This document shows positions 63,776 through 64,000 of a DNA stretch of 64,000 nucleotides, piece after piece (the stretch's first letter is position 1; each line of letters starts with the position of its first letter). The position numbers were made by a program, and so were the translations under genes. This stretch comes from JANMZO01 sp963763135 (GTDB taxonomy: Bacteria > Actinomycetota > Acidimicrobiia > Acidimicrobiales > JANYDT01). The notes beneath the pieces were generated by a model, which worked only from the letters and a program-made list of their open reading frames with translations, ran no database searches and was not told the origin of the DNA. The stretch is taken from positions 682,001 through 746,000 of the forward strand of contig CAVXNJ010000010.1 in the NCBI GenBank assembly GCA_963763135.1. The letters run 5' to 3'.

Positions 63776-64000
63776 ATGCTCATTTCCCCTTCGATCTTCG
63801 CTTCCGTGAAAGTCAGGCTTGCGGTCCTCAGCGTGTCGGTGTTCAGTGCTGGTGCGCTGTTCAGCTCTCCGCTCGGTGGCAACACCGGAAGCGTCATTCC
63901 GCAACGACCCGTGGCGCTACATCACGCCAAACACACCAGCGGAGCCGGCTCGAACGCCGGTCGCAACGACCCGGCGAGCGACAGGTACGACAGCAGCGAT
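63776..64000 (+). CDS. Secreted protein, 3' end off the window
   Basis: A frame of at least 75 codons runs to the right edge. The N-terminus (VKVRLAVLSVSVFSAGALFS) is a likely signal peptide, followed by a polar Gly/Asn/Ser-rich segment with no recognised domain yet. It is divergent from the two-component system by about 105 bp and may be a target of it. The start is tentative because ribosome site AGGAAG is rather far upstream. Confidence 0.6.
   Translation, partial: MLISPSIFASVKVRLAVLSVSVFSAGALFSSPLGGNTGSVIPQRPVALHHAKHTSGAGSNAGRNDPASDRYDSSD

Overview
The window is a high-GC bacterial chromosome segment. Dense, mostly overlapping operons, an acyl-CoA carboxylase with its small epsilon subunit, a SARP-type regulator, a DUF1206 membrane protein and an actinobacterial-style extracellular contractile injection system (eCIS) point to an actinomycete, perhaps an acidimicrobiid. 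That placement is inference; there is no rRNA or marker gene to confirm it.

The centre (about 14.9-41.8 kb, with accessory and regulatory genes from about 4.7 kb) is a phage-tail-like eCIS locus read mostly on the minus strand. From upstream to downstream it holds: DUF4255 tube terminator, AAA+ ATPase, DUF4157 protein, two tandem secreted ASH-domain proteins (both damaged by frameshifts), an unrecognised 554-residue protein sharing an N-terminal motif with the DUF4157 protein, a membrane-anchored Ig-like protein, sheath, first tube protein, a T4-type baseplate-chaperone-like protein, DUF6760, a 902-residue Ser/Pro-rich protein, second tube protein, LysM protein, VgrG-like spike, gp25, baseplate J, tail protein I, and a zinc-ribbon/coiled-coil/discoidin-like membrane protein. 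No capsid, terminase or integrase is present, so it is not a prophage; no TssJLM membrane complex is present, so it is not a classical T6SS.

Next to it lie plus-strand genes for a FAS1-domain membrane protein, a large ATPase/SARP regulator and a LuxR-type regulator, then minus-strand genes for a proline-rich protein and two FGE-fold proteins without the catalytic cysteines. A 14-bp palindrome, TGCCCGWWCGGGCA, lies roughly 60-110 bp upstream of most eCIS transcription units and is the most interesting regulatory signal seen. Several accessory proteins share an N-in/C-out single-pass architecture with external binding domains, suggesting an envelope-associated apparatus.

The flanks are ordinary chromosomal genes. 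Left: a truncated hypothetical, an M20 peptidase and an MMPL transporter. Right: acyl-CoA carboxylase beta and epsilon subunits, an HxlR regulator, a SIMPL protein, a cyclic-nucleotide-binding protein with a large Fe-S/flavin redox fusion, a 5'-3' exonuclease, a lipoprotein, a DAO-type oxidoreductase, a PAP2/diacylglycerol-kinase/DUF1206 operon, a second PAP2 protein, an AI-2E family transporter, a GH13 glucan-branching-like enzyme, a DUF2383 protein, a PhoD-like phosphatase, a two-component system and a truncated secreted protein.
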